Shown here piece by piece: positions 9,173 to 18,082 of a stretch of DNA of 64,000 nucleotides. The DNA comes from Maritalea mobilis. GTDB taxonomy: Bacteria > Pseudomonadota > Alphaproteobacteria > Rhizobiales > Devosiaceae. Position 1 is the stretch's first letter, and every line of letters begins with the position of its first letter. The notes beneath the pieces were generated by a model that had not been told where the DNA came from, ran no database searches, and worked only from the letters and a program-made list of their open reading frames with translations. Where the stretch lies: NCBI RefSeq assembly GCF_004363175.1, contig NZ_SNYR01000001.1:248001-312000 (forward strand). Reading direction: 5' to 3'. Made by a program: the position numbers and the translations under genes.

Positions 9173-10303
9173 ATGACCCAAGACTTTGCTTTTGAACTGA
9201 AATCGAAAAGCAATGGCGCGCGCCTCGGCGAAATTTCAACGCCACGCGGCGAAATCCGCACGCCTGCCTTTATGCCTGTCGGCACCGCCGCCACGGTGAA
9301 GGGCATGTATCCTGATCAAGTGCGTGAACTTGGCGCAGACATTATTCTGGGCAACACCTATCACTTGATGTTGCGCCCCGGCGCAGAGCGCGTGGCGCAC
9401 TTGGGTGGCCTGCACAAATTTGCCAATTGGTCTCGCCCCATCCTCACGGATTCTGGCGGCTTTCAGGTGATGAGCCTCGCCAAATTGCGCAAGCTGGACG
9501 AACACGGCGTGTCGTTCAAATCGCATATTGATGGCTCCAAACACATGCTCACACCTGAACGTTCAATTGAAATCCAAACCCTGTTGGGTGCGGATATTCA
9601 AATGCAGCTCGACGAGTGTGTCGCCTTGCCATCGACGCGCGAAGATATTCAACGCGCCATGGAATTGTCTGTCCGTTGGGCCGAGCGGTCCAAAAATGCA
9701 TTCGGCACCCAGCCGGGCCGGGCGCTGTTTGGCATTGTCCAAGGTGGCGACCAAGAAGATTTACGCCTGCGCTCTGCGCAAGCGCTTACCGAAATTGGTT
9801 TCAAAGGCTACGCTGTCGGTGGCCTTGCTGTGGGTGAACCGCAAGAAACCATGTTTGAGGTGTTGGACTACACAACACCTGCTTTGCCTCAAGATCGACC
9901 ACGCTATTTGATGGGCGTGGGCAAGCCGGACGATTTGCTCGGCGCGGTCAAACGCGGCATTGATATGTTCGATTGCGTGCACCCTACACGCGCCGGACGC
10001 CACGGTCATGCCTATACCAAATATGGTGTGATCAACCTCAAAAATGCGCGTCATAAAGACGATGCACGTCCCTTGGATGAAACCTCGTCCAATCCCAACT
10101 GTCAGATTTATCAGCGGGCCTATTTGCACCATCTTATTCGTGCCAACGAGATGTTGGGCGCGATGATTTTGTCGCAGATCAATTTGGCTTATTATCAAAC
10201 TTTGATGCAAGGTATGCGCGATGCAATTGCCGAGGATCGGTTTGATGATTTCGCAGCCGAAACCCGCGAAGGTTGGGCGAAAGGTGATATTCCACCTCTA
10301 TAA
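9173..10303 (+). CDS. tgt: tRNA-guanine transglycosylase
   Basis: Exchanges the guanine at position 34 of Asp, Asn, His and Tyr tRNAs for preQ1, the step before QueA. The 376 residues form the usual TIM-barrel enzyme, with the active Asp in [10 protein letters not shown] (Asp93) and the MFDCVHPTR block near 265-273. The zinc site is unusual. Aligned by eye to the Zymomonas enzyme (Cys318, Cys320, Cys323, His349), this protein has Ser305, Asn307, Cys310 and Ile336, so only one ligand remains. From memory other Hyphomicrobiales enzymes also lack part of the set, so this may be a lineage trait. The AAGGA ribosome site overlaps the queA stop. Confidence 0.95.
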   Translation: MTQDFAFELKSKSNGARLGEISTPRGEIRTPAFMPVGTAATVKGMYPDQVRELGADIILGNTYHLMLRPGAERVAHLGGLHKFANWSRPILTDSGGFQVMSLAKLRKLDEHGVSFKSHIDGSKHMLTPERSIEIQTLLGADIQMQLDECVALPSTREDIQRAMELSVRWAERSKNAFGTQPGRALFGIVQGGDQEDLRLRSAQALTEIGFKGYAVGGLAVGEPQETMFEVLDYTTPALPQDRPRYLMGVGKPDDLLGAVKRGIDMFDCVHPTRAGRHGHAYTKYGVINLKNARHKDDARPLDETSSNPNCQIYQRAYLHHLIRANEMLGAMILSQINLAYYQTLMQGMRDAIAEDRFDDFAAETREGWAKGDIPPL

Positions 10304-10317
10304 TTAAAGGAAAGATC

Positions 10318-11952
10318 ATGTCCCAGATCGATTCAGCTTTTACTGCGCTTTCCCATCATCACACCCGCTTGGCAGATGCCAAAATGCGGGAGATGTTTAA
10401 ATCTGATCCGGACCGGTTCGGCAAATTTAGCCTCAAGTTGGATGATCTCGCCCTTGATTATTCCAAAAACCTTATCGATGAGAGTGCGTTTAACGCGCTG
10501 ATCGATCTCGCCAAAGCCGCCAATGTTGAAGCGCGGCGTGACGCCATGTGGGCAGGCGAGCATATCAATTCCACAGAAGACCGTGCCGTCATGCATATGG
10601 CGCTGCGTTATCAGGGCGACCAGCCTGTCATGGTCGACAGCAAAGACGTCATGCCTGATGTGCGCGAGGTATTGGCCAATATGCGCACTTTTGCCAACGC
10701 CGTCCGCTCTGGCGACATCAAGGGCGCAACAGGCAAAAAAATCACCGATGTAGTCAATATCGGCATTGGCGGGTCAGACCTTGGCCCCGCCATGGTGTGC
10801 AACGCACTGCGTCCATATATCGACGCAGGCATCACGCCGCACTTTGTCTCAAACGTGGATGGCGCGGATATTGCTGACACGCTGGCGCAAATTCAGCCCG
10901 AAACCACGCTGGTTCTGGTCGCCTCAAAAACCTTCACCACCGATGAAACCATGACCAACGCCAACACCGCCCGCAAATGGCTCGTGGACGCGCTGGGTGA
11001 TGCAGCGGTGAAAGATCATTTCGCGGCGCTTTCTACGAACTTAGATGCTTGTGCTGATTTCGGCATCGCCCAAGATCGCATCTTTGGCTTCTGGGATTGG
11101 GTCGGCGGTCGCTATTCCGTCTGGTCCGCTATCGGCTTGCCCGTCATGCTGGCCATCGGTCCAGACCAGTTTGATGAATTTTTGGCTGGCGCCTATGAAA
11201 TGGACCAACATTTTCTCACTGCGCCACTCGCGGAAAATATGCCCGCGATCATGGCCGTATTGGGCGTGTGGTACCGCAATGTATGGGGCCATGCCACCCA
11301 CGCCGTTCTGCCTTATGATCAGCGTATGAACCGCTTCGCCGCCTATTTGCAGCAGCAAGATATGGAATCCAACGGCAAATCCGTGCAGCTAAATGGTGAA
11401 AAAGTTACCCGAAAGACTGGCCCAATTGTTTGGGGCGAACCGGGCACCAACGGTCAGCACGCCTTTTATCAATTGATCCACCAGGGCACCGACATCATTC
11501 CCGTCGATTTCCTTGTGGCCGCGCAGGCACACGACAATCTGCCCGAACATCACCAAAAGCTGGTCGCAAACTGTTTCGCCCAGTCTGAAGCCTTGATGCT
11601 CGGCAAAAGCGCCGATCAAGTAGTGGCAGAGTTGAAAGAGCAGGGCTTGTCAGCCGCTGAAATCGAAGCGCTCACGCCGCATAAAGTGTTCGAAGGCAAC
11701 CGCCCGTCCAACACTTTGATCTACACCAAGATGACACCAAAGATGCTCGGCAAACTGATCGCACTTTATGAGCACAAAGTGTTCGTGCAAGGCGCGATTT
11801 GGAACATCAATAGCTTCGATCAATGGGGCGTAGAGCTGGGCAAACAACTGGCCAGAGCCATCCTGCCCAAAGTGAAGGACGCCAACGCGCCGAGCCAGCA
11901 CGATGGCTCCACCGAGGGCTTGCTTGCACAATTTCACGCTTGGAAGGGTTAG
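10318..11952 (+). CDS. pgi: Glucose-6-phosphate isomerase
   Basis: Interconverts glucose 6-phosphate and fructose 6-phosphate in the cytosol. The 544 residues carry both PGI signatures, [10 protein letters not shown] and [12 protein letters not shown]. The catalytic residues are in QQDMESNGK (Glu), [10 protein letters not shown] (His) and [11 protein letters not shown] (Lys). A clear AAAGGAAAG ribosome site precedes the ATG, 14 bases after the tgt stop, so the gene probably shares the tgt transcript. Confidence 0.98.
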   Translation: MSQIDSAFTALSHHHTRLADAKMREMFKSDPDRFGKFSLKLDDLALDYSKNLIDESAFNALIDLAKAANVEARRDAMWAGEHINSTEDRAVMHMALRYQGDQPVMVDSKDVMPDVREVLANMRTFANAVRSGDIKGATGKKITDVVNIGIGGSDLGPAMVCNALRPYIDAGITPHFVSNVDGADIADTLAQIQPETTLVLVASKTFTTDETMTNANTARKWLVDALGDAAVKDHFAALSTNLDACADFGIAQDRIFGFWDWVGGRYSVWSAIGLPVMLAIGPDQFDEFLAGAYEMDQHFLTAPLAENMPAIMAVLGVWYRNVWGHATHAVLPYDQRMNRFAAYLQQQDMESNGKSVQLNGEKVTRKTGPIVWGEPGTNGQHAFYQLIHQGTDIIPVDFLVAAQAHDNLPEHHQKLVANCFAQSEALMLGKSADQVVAELKEQGLSAAEIEALTPHKVFEGNRPSNTLIYTKMTPKMLGKLIALYEHKVFVQGAIWNINSFDQWGVELGKQLARAILPKVKDANAPSQHDGSTEGLLAQFHAWKG

Positions 11953-11988
11953 CCCCAACCATCTAAAAGAATCATTGCGCAATTTGAA

Positions 11989-12048
11989 GGCTAGGCTATC
12001 GTAAAGGTCCAACCAATCCGGTGGATCATGTCACAAGATAGCCTAGCC
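11989..12048 (+). promoter_or_regulatory. 12-bp inverted repeat enclosing the start of the DMT permease gene
   Basis: GGCTAGGCTATC (11989-12000) is perfectly repeated in inverted order as GATAGCCTAGCC (12037-12048). The 36-base loop holds the probable ribosome site GGTGG and the ATG at 12028; the right arm codes for residues 4-7. In RNA this would place the initiation site in the loop of a long stem. It could control translation or could be chance; no T-run follows, so it is not a classical terminator. Confidence 0.45.
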
Positions 12049-12918
12049 ATTATTTTGCGCGTCGGATCAGGCATTTTATTTGCGCTGATGGTCGCTTGCG
12101 TAAAAGCCATGTCCGATGCTGCCCCAACGGGGCAAATCGTCTTTTACCGCAGCGCTTATGCACTCATCCCGCTGGTTGGCTATTTGTGGATTCGCGGCGA
12201 GTTTCCCAAGGGCCTGAAAACAAAATATCCGATCAAACATGTGTTCCGGTGTTTAACTGGCTGCTGCGCCATGTTCGCGTCATTCGCCACGTTGGCCTAT
12301 CTCACCATCGCTGAATCAACCATGTTGACCTATCTGTCGCCCATCTTCGTGGTGATCTTCGCACAAATCTTCTTGAAAGAAGTGGTGCCAGCCGTGCGTT
12401 GGGTTGCAGTTATTCTCGGTGTTTTCGGTACAGGTGTGCTTGTTGTGCCCGAATTGATGAACAGCCGTACCGACAATGAATCCTACTTGATTGGCGTGAG
12501 CCTTGGCGTTTTAGCCGCAATTCTCACTGCGGCCTCAATCATCCAGATTCGTAATCTTGCCAGAACCGAACATCCCGCCGCGATCGCATTTTATTTCGCG
12601 CTCACTTGCGCAATCTTCGGCTTATGCACCTTGCCATTCGGCTGGGCTGAAACAGATTTCAAACAAGAAATCTTGCTGCTCGGCGCAGGATTGTTCGGCG
12701 GTTTTGCCCATATTCTGGTCACCACCAGCTTCCAACTGGGCGAAGCATCCAAGCTTGCGCCTTACGAATATCTATCGCTGATTTGGGCGGTGATCATCGG
12801 TGTCACAATCTTCGGCAACATCCCCAGTCTCAGCTTTTATGCCGCATTGCCGTTCATCGTTGGCAGCGCTGCCATCGTAGCGTTTAAGGAAGGCTTCCGC
12901 CGCAACATGCCGCGCTAA
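12028..12918 (+). CDS. DMT-superfamily (EamA) permease
   Basis: An inner-membrane protein of 296 residues with ten predicted spans in two EamA repeats, including YLSPIFVVIFAQIFLKE at the end of the first repeat. Related proteins export metabolites or amino acids, or act as SAM or nucleotide-sugar carriers; the substrate here is unknown. The start lies in the loop of a 12-bp inverted repeat. A diverged paralogue follows at 12987. Confidence 0.88.
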   Translation: MSQDSLAIILRVGSGILFALMVACVKAMSDAAPTGQIVFYRSAYALIPLVGYLWIRGEFPKGLKTKYPIKHVFRCLTGCCAMFASFATLAYLTIAESTMLTYLSPIFVVIFAQIFLKEVVPAVRWVAVILGVFGTGVLVVPELMNSRTDNESYLIGVSLGVLAAILTAASIIQIRNLARTEHPAAIAFYFALTCAIFGLCTLPFGWAETDFKQEILLLGAGLFGGFAHILVTTSFQLGEASKLAPYEYLSLIWAVIIGVTIFGNIPSLSFYAALPFIVGSAAIVAFKEGFRRNMPR

Positions 12919-12986
12919 TAGTTTGATTTGCCAAATCTGGCTTTGTGAAGCTATCCTTTCTAACGGGAGGAGAAGTTCAAAAGCCG

Positions 12987-13868
12987 ATGAACTTTGCACA
13001 TATCTTGTTATTTCTGGCTGGCGCTATTGCAGCTTTATTGCTCGCATCCGCTAAAATCGTCGGAGAAGTGGTGCCACCAGGCCAAATCATTTTTTCCCTT
13101 GGCATATATTCATTTTTGCCAAGCCTGATTTATTTCGGGTTGAAGGGCGATATTCCGTTTCGCCTATATTTGAATGCGCCATTGCTGCAATCCGCCATGG
13201 GCTTAGGTGTCGTTGCTGCCTTCTGGCTGTTGTTGATGGTTCTCAATACTCACTCACTGCTGTTCGCCGCCTTGCTGGTGTTCATGCTAAGCGCCATGCA
13301 ACTCGCCAGTCGCTATTGGCGCCGTAAGGAAAGTCGGCAGGCGGAGGGCCGTTTTGGTATCGATATGATCATCTGCGGCGTGGCCATGTTTGCCTTGCCG
13401 CTTCTCATTAAACTGCCTGTTGCGACGGCAAATCTGATGGCCATTTTGGTCGTGGCATGGTGTGGCGCGCTCTTGGCATTGCGGCAATCCAAGGTCTGGC
13501 GAAGCCAGTGGAAGTTGGTATGGCCGTCTGCTTTGGGTTTCTATTCATCCATACTGGCTGTCATCGTCGGCGCATTCAGCACGAGCCAGGGGTGGGTTGA
13601 TCCCAACACAGCAGAGTCATTTCATTTGATTTGGATCGGTGTCTTGTTCGGCCTAATGCAGATTGCAATCATTCATGCCAAACGTCTTGAAGGCCTAAAG
13701 CGGCCAAATTTCAACTTTGAAACCGGCTTTTTGCTCATGGTCACATTTTTGGAAATTGCATATTTCAGAGAACGGCCCGCAAACAATATTCTGTTTGCGT
13801 TGCCATTTTTCCTCTCCGCACTAATTTTTATGGCAGGGCAAAAAAGGGCGCCGAAAGGCGAGCGCTAG
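12987..13868 (+). CDS. Diverged DMT/EamA-like membrane protein
   Basis: A hydrophobic protein of 293 residues with about ten spans. It resembles the preceding permease at the N-terminus (VVPPGQIIFSLGIYSFLPSLI against APTGQIVFYRSAYALIPLV), so the pair looks like a tandem duplication in which this copy has diverged. I favour the ATG at 12987, behind GGAGGAG at a rather long spacing. A GTG at 12945 would add 14 residues. The TAG stop lies in the loop of a hairpin shared with the convergent MFS gene. No substrate can be given. Confidence 0.75.
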   Translation: MNFAHILLFLAGAIAALLLASAKIVGEVVPPGQIIFSLGIYSFLPSLIYFGLKGDIPFRLYLNAPLLQSAMGLGVVAAFWLLLMVLNTHSLLFAALLVFMLSAMQLASRYWRRKESRQAEGRFGIDMIICGVAMFALPLLIKLPVATANLMAILVVAWCGALLALRQSKVWRSQWKLVWPSALGFYSSILAVIVGAFSTSQGWVDPNTAESFHLIWIGVLFGLMQIAIIHAKRLEGLKRPNFNFETGFLLMVTFLEIAYFRERPANNILFALPFFLSALIFMAGQKRAPKGER

Positions 13869-13877
13869 CTCGCCTTT
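13854..13877. terminator. Bidirectional terminator containing both stop codons
   Basis: Perfect 10-bp stem: AAAGGCGAGC (13854-13863), loop GCTA, GCTCGCCTTT (13868-13877), with T-rich sequence on both sides. The stops of the rightward gene (TAG, 13866-13868) and the leftward gene (13865-13867) share the sequence CTAG at the loop. Confidence 0.85.
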
Positions 13878-15115
13878 GTTGCAGGCATGTCGTCCACATG
13901 CATTTGTGTTGCTTCCGGCGTGATTGTTGGCGTAATCGGCACAATCGCGTCCTTGTCGTCCACTTCGCCTTTGTCGCTGGCCACAAGCCGCTGAATGCCC
14001 GTTCCCGCCAACACAAGCGCCACAAGCGCATAAAACACATACATGCCGGTGCCGCCAAACCGATCCAACGCAAACGCGCCACCAATCGGTCCAATCACCA
14101 TGCCGGTTGAGAACACCAAAACCAACGTGCTTGAGGCCGCAACCATTTGTTGTGGCTTCAAATAATCATTCATGTGCGCCATGCAGATCGAATAAACGGG
14201 CAGGGTGAATCCCCCCATAATCAGGAAGCCGCCAAATAAGAATAACGGATAAAGATGCGGCGTGCCGATATAGACCATCACAAAGCACACAAGGCCATTC
14301 ACCAGCGAGGCACCAACAATAATGATCCGTCGATCAAACAGGTCTGAAAGCTTGCCCAGCGGGAACTGAAGCAACAGTCCGCCCAACGTACTCGCCGCCA
14401 GCAAATAACCGGTTTCTGAAACGCTTAAGCCAACTTTCCGGGCATAGATCGCCGTAACAAACGCCAAGCCGCCATTGGCGATACCGATGAAGAAACCGCC
14501 AATCACGGCCATGGGCGAAATATTGAACAGTTCCACTAGCGTCACACGTTGTGGCTCTTCCAAGCTGGGCTGTGTGGTCGCCGCAATCAAAATCGGCACC
14601 AATGAGACGGAAAGCAAAACAGAGATAAAGATAAACAGCGTGATATCGCCTGGCGCTGAAAGGCCGATCATCAATTGGCCAGCCATATAGCCTGCCGTTT
14701 GCACTACGAAATAAGATGAGAGCAAGGAGCCGCGATTCTTATTATCTGCCAATGAGTTCAACCAGCTTTCTGCCACGATATAAATGCCAGAAAAACAGAA
14801 GCCAGATAGAATCCGCATTGCGCCCCAGCTTACAGGATCATTGGTGATCAGGTGGATAAGCGCGGAGGTGCTGGCAATGGAAACCAATGCTGCAAACACC
14901 CGCACATGACCGGAATGGTTGATCATGATCGGGGTGATGAAGCAGCTTAAGATAAACCCGATGGGATAGCCGGATTGCACCAAACCGATTGTGGTTTCAT
15001 TAAACCCGATCTCTTGCGCACGAATGGTCAAAATTGTCGACAACAAGCCATTGCTGACCATCAGCAACACCATGCCCACAAATAACGGCCATGCCGCACG
15101 GATAGCTATCCACAT
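13865..15115 (-). CDS. MFS permease
   Basis: About 416 residues with twelve membrane spans in the two-bundle major facilitator layout; charged loop motifs include KLSDLFDRR between spans 8 and 9, and the tail is hydrophilic. I prefer the ATG at 15115, which has a GGGG ribosome site and starts MWIAIRAAWPLF, over an in-frame TTG at 15145. The protein resembles the YcaD-like group of unknown substrate. It converges with a DMT-like gene (4-bp overlap). An imperfect palindrome lies about 30 bases upstream of the start. Confidence 0.85.
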   Translation of the reverse strand: MWIAIRAAWPLFVGMVLLMVSNGLLSTILTIRAQEIGFNETTIGLVQSGYPIGFILSCFITPIMINHSGHVRVFAALVSIASTSALIHLITNDPVSWGAMRILSGFCFSGIYIVAESWLNSLADNKNRGSLLSSYFVVQTAGYMAGQLMIGLSAPGDITLFIFISVLLSVSLVPILIAATTQPSLEEPQRVTLVELFNISPMAVIGGFFIGIANGGLAFVTAIYARKVGLSVSETGYLLAASTLGGLLLQFPLGKLSDLFDRRIIIVGASLVNGLVCFVMVYIGTPHLYPLFLFGGFLIMGGFTLPVYSICMAHMNDYLKPQQMVAASSTLVLVFSTGMVIGPIGGAFALDRFGGTGMYVFYALVALVLAGTGIQRLVASDKGEVDDKDAIVPITPTITPEATQMHVDDMPATKAS

Positions 15116-15145
15116 TAAGGGAACCCCATTAGGTTTGATTTGCAA

Positions 15146-15179
15146 ATCATTGCTAGCCTAAACATGCTAGCTTAATGAT
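15146..15179. promoter_or_regulatory. Operator-like palindrome between the MFS and nucleosidase genes
   Basis: ATCATTGCTAGC (15146-15157) is mirrored by GCTAGC-TT-AATGAT (15166-15179), giving 12-base arms with a 2-base bulge. The inner hexamer GCTAGC is itself a palindrome present twice, 14 bp apart. It sits in the 143-bp divergent region and could bind a dimeric regulator of either gene. No regulator gene lies beside it. Confidence 0.4.
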
Positions 15180-15258
15180 CTCAAGACGAATTATTGTTTT
15201 ATTTTGCGCATATGGACGGAACAATCGGGGCGCCATCGCATTTAAAAACGGGGCAATT

Positions 15259-15876
15259 ATGGCCGAAATTAAGAAACTCAAAAATGGCATGAAAATCCTG
15301 CCGCTAATGGCCACAACCATTGAATATGGCGAACATCTCAATCAGCAGATCGCTCCGTACATTATTGGAGTAGGGCCTGTTGAAGCTGCAATGAACAGCA
15401 TGCAGATTCTGAACCAATTGCCAGAGAAGCCCGATTATGCAGTGCTTCTTGGCTCATCAGGCTCGTCACGACTTGCCCAAGGCGAAATCTATCAAGCCTC
15501 AAGCGTCAGCTATCGCGATATGGACGCTTCGGCCATCGGATTTGAAAAAGGCAGAACGCCATTTCTCGACTTGCCAGCAACATTACCGCTGGGCCCAATG
15601 TTTGACTTTCTGCCCGCCGCAACCTTGTCCACAGGTGGCAAGGTCATTGTGGGTCCTGAATTTGATCAGCTAGCAGAAGACATGGTGGATATGGAGAGCT
15701 TCGCGGTAAAACGCGCCTGCCAATCCCACAATGTGCCCCTCATTGTCCTACGTGGCATTAGCGACGGCAAAAAAGAGCTGCAAAAGTTTGATGATTGGAC
15801 AGAACTATTGCCCATGCTTGATCAAAAACTGGCAGAGGCCTTGGCAAATATTTGCAACGAGCTTTCCCAGCCTTAG
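15259..15876 (+). CDS. 5'-methylthioadenosine/S-adenosylhomocysteine nucleosidase-like protein
   Basis: About 205 residues of the nucleoside phosphorylase fold. The enzyme type hydrolyses methylthioadenosine and S-adenosylhomocysteine, releasing adenine. Evidence: IIGVGPVEAAMNSMQIL, VLLGSSGSS, the catalytic-site region VDMESFAVKRAC (Glu) and VLRGISDGK (Asp). The ATG at 15259 gives a normal start; an earlier ATG at 15175 would add 28 unlikely residues. The protein is shorter and more diverged than the E. coli enzyme, so the exact substrate is open. The stop overlaps the convergent patatin gene by 4 bases (TTAG). Confidence 0.75.
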   Translation: MAEIKKLKNGMKILPLMATTIEYGEHLNQQIAPYIIGVGPVEAAMNSMQILNQLPEKPDYAVLLGSSGSSRLAQGEIYQASSVSYRDMDASAIGFEKGRTPFLDLPATLPLGPMFDFLPAATLSTGGKVIVGPEFDQLAEDMVDMESFAVKRACQSHNVPLIVLRGISDGKKELQKFDDWTELLPMLDQKLAEALANICNELSQP

Positions 15877-17021
15877 AGGCCGTTTTGCCAACGATCATTC
15901 GACGCACCCGCACGCACACCTTCATTAAACAACTGTGTTAGTTCGGTTTCATCTAAGCGAACTTCGTTCACAGGTAAATCATAATCCATGCGCAATGCCG
16001 CCATGCGCATTTTCCAGCCATGGCGTTTTGCAAATTGTTGCGCAGCGATAATGCTTTGCCGTGAGTTGGCTTTAATGGAAGAGCCAAAAGAACGTTCCAA
16101 GATGCTAACCGTATGCGGTTTTACCAGCTTATATTCATGCCCAATCTTTCCATTGACCAATAGATATAAGGTTGGCGTCGAAGAGAAGTTTCTCAATTGC
16201 CCTGCCTGTACAATCGCTTCAGGCAGCAACATGATATTTGCGGTGACGCCGCCATCCACATGCATTTCTTTGAATGTCTGTCCCTGATGCGTCACCTCAA
16301 TATATTGTGGGGGCAAAACGCCCGGCACGCTGGCAGACGCCACCAAAACCTGTCGGAATAAATTAAGGGCGGACTCATTTTGAGCACTGGCAATCGCGCC
16401 CATATCCCAAATGGCGGTACGCTGGGTGTCAATATTGGTGGTGATCACATAAAGCCGGCGGCCCTTTTTGTGCTCCGCTGCAATTTGCTGCAGCAATGTT
16501 GGCGTCACATAACGCGCAACCATCTTTTCTAAGGGCTGTGCGCTCAACACGCTTGAACCAAAAATTGCCGACAGGCCGGCAACACGAACCAAATCGCTTG
16601 TTTTTTCTTCGGTGAATAGCCTCGCCAAAATGGGATCATATCCGCGGCCCAAGAAGGCAAATGGAGCCAATAGTGCACCTGTGCTGGTGCCACTCACCAC
16701 TGTGAATTGTGGCCGGGTGCCTGCTTTGCTCCATCCGGTCAAAAAGCCTGCTCCAAACGCACCCTCGGCACCGCCGCCAGAAAGCGACAGCATGGTGAGT
16801 GGGCTGGATTGGTTTTGGAAACTCGATGGAGACCATAATTTCGCATTCACGATTCTCGGGTCGTCTGCCCAAATGCGCACGCCTTTAAGATTGGGCACAG
16901 TGGCGGCACTGCTGGCACTCATCGTATAATCGGTGCGATCAGTCGCGCAAGCAGCCAAAAACAAAGTCAGCAGCAATGCCATGACCGAAAGTAGCGCGCG
17001 AAATGATGTGTGAGCCGACAT
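15873..17021 (-). CDS. Patatin-like phospholipase, predicted lipoprotein
   Basis: About 382 residues. The N-terminus is a lipoprotein signal ending in the lipobox LAAC, so the protein should be lipid-anchored on the periplasmic side. The patatin catalytic elements are all present: oxyanion loop SGGGAEGAFGAG, nucleophile elbow GTSTG and the Asp in HVDGGV. Such enzymes hydrolyse acyl esters of phospholipids. The ATG at 17021 is chosen over one 18 bases upstream because AAGGA stands just before it and the signal peptide starts there. The C-terminal part has a second conserved-looking block (SIKANSRQSIIAAQQFA). Confidence 0.9.
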   Translation of the reverse strand: MSAHTSFRALLSVMALLLTLFLAACATDRTDYTMSASSAATVPNLKGVRIWADDPRIVNAKLWSPSSFQNQSSPLTMLSLSGGGAEGAFGAGFLTGWSKAGTRPQFTVVSGTSTGALLAPFAFLGRGYDPILARLFTEEKTSDLVRVAGLSAIFGSSVLSAQPLEKMVARYVTPTLLQQIAAEHKKGRRLYVITTNIDTQRTAIWDMGAIASAQNESALNLFRQVLVASASVPGVLPPQYIEVTHQGQTFKEMHVDGGVTANIMLLPEAIVQAGQLRNFSSTPTLYLLVNGKIGHEYKLVKPHTVSILERSFGSSIKANSRQSIIAAQQFAKRHGWKMRMAALRMDYDLPVNEVRLDETELTQLFNEGVRAGASNDRWQNGL

Positions 17022-17109
17022 AAAAATTCCTTTGCCCACCTGCGAAAAATTCGGGCAGGGCTGCGCACAGAATACTGAAATTTAAAGAAGAATAAAACGT
17101 AATTTTAGT

Positions 17110-17123
17110 GGCGCATTTGCGCC
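17110..17123 (-). terminator. Possible terminator after the LysR gene
   Basis: A short perfect hairpin (GGCGC, loop ATTT, GCGCC) lies about 20 bases after the leftward LysR stop and is followed by A/T-rich sequence with a T-run. The stem is only 5 bp, so this is weak. Confidence 0.35.
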
Positions 17124-17141
17124 GCTTCGTCGCATCGCAAG

Positions 17142-18050
17142 CTACGCGTGGCTTTCCACTTCACGCCACAGCCGCTGCAATGTCGGCTTGTCATTGTCTT
17201 TTTTCTTATAAAGCCGGATCTGCAAATTCTCAGTCAGTCGTTCGTCGCCCATCTGCAAAATATTACCATTCTCCAGCTCTTCTTTGCAGAGATCAAAGGG
17301 CAACCATCCAAAGCCAAATCCTTTCAGAATCATAGCCTTAATGGAAACAGCCAAGGCATTTTTGCTGACCACAAAAATGCTTTTGGGGTGTATTTCACGC
17401 GAAAGAATGCCATCCACCACAGGGCGAAGTGATGACGTGTTGCCATAACTCAAAAGCGGTACAGAACTATTTTGTCCAGTGTCGAAACTAAATAGCGGCG
17501 CGCCATTTTCCGCACCCGTCACTGGCAACAATCTATCTGTAGAAAGCGTGATGTAATCGCATTGCGCCACTTCCAACGGCGCCAGAAAATCCATGTCCGG
17601 ATGCCAATAAGTCAGGATAATGTCGCAATAATTTTGCTGCAACGCCGTAACAAATTTGCTCGCTTCCCATGCCGACGAATTGAGGTCCACATCTAAGCCG
17701 ACCTGGTCCACAAGCGGTGCGATATGAGACTTATAGTGGGTAAGATATAGGGATTGAGTGGTGGCAAATCGAATTTGATTTTCATTTGCCGCATCAATGG
17801 TTTGGCAGCGCTCGACCGTTTCCGAAAATGTATCCAAGATGATTTTCGCTTGCGACAGAAACACTTGCCCCGCAGGCGTAAGTGATAAGGGTAGCGTTTG
17901 CCGATCAATCAGCTTAACACCAACCTCATCTTCAAGCGCGCGAATGCGTCTAGAAAAGGCAGGTTGGCTCACATTGCGCACCTCTGCCGCCCGCGAGAAA
18001 CTCTTCTGCACGGTAAGCGCCTCAAAATCTCTGAGCCAAATGAGGTCCAA
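17142..18050 (-). CDS. LysR-family transcriptional regulator, resembling HypT/YjiE
   Basis: 302 residues. The N-terminal winged helix-turn-helix reads SFSRAAEVRNVSQPAFSRRIRALEDE in register with known LysR proteins (residues 17-42), followed by a periplasmic-binding-like effector domain. The blocks NVSQPAFSRRIRALE, PLLSYGN, GFGWLP and RLWREVE recall E. coli HypT (YjiE), which responds to hypochlorite, but this is by memory. The start is a TTG at 18050 with AAGG close upstream. It is the last gene of the leftward ABC-importer run (32 bases after dppF), unlike the usual divergent placing of LysR genes, and may control that operon. Confidence 0.85.
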   Translation of the reverse strand: MDLIWLRDFEALTVQKSFSRAAEVRNVSQPAFSRRIRALEDEVGVKLIDRQTLPLSLTPAGQVFLSQAKIILDTFSETVERCQTIDAANENQIRFATTQSLYLTHYKSHIAPLVDQVGLDVDLNSSAWEASKFVTALQQNYCDIILTYWHPDMDFLAPLEVAQCDYITLSTDRLLPVTGAENGAPLFSFDTGQNSSVPLLSYGNTSSLRPVVDGILSREIHPKSIFVVSKNALAVSIKAMILKGFGFGWLPFDLCKEELENGNILQMGDERLTENLQIRLYKKKDNDKPTLQRLWREVESHA

Positions 18051-18082
18051 AGCCTTATTCCATCCCTAAACTTGGTGGGTGA

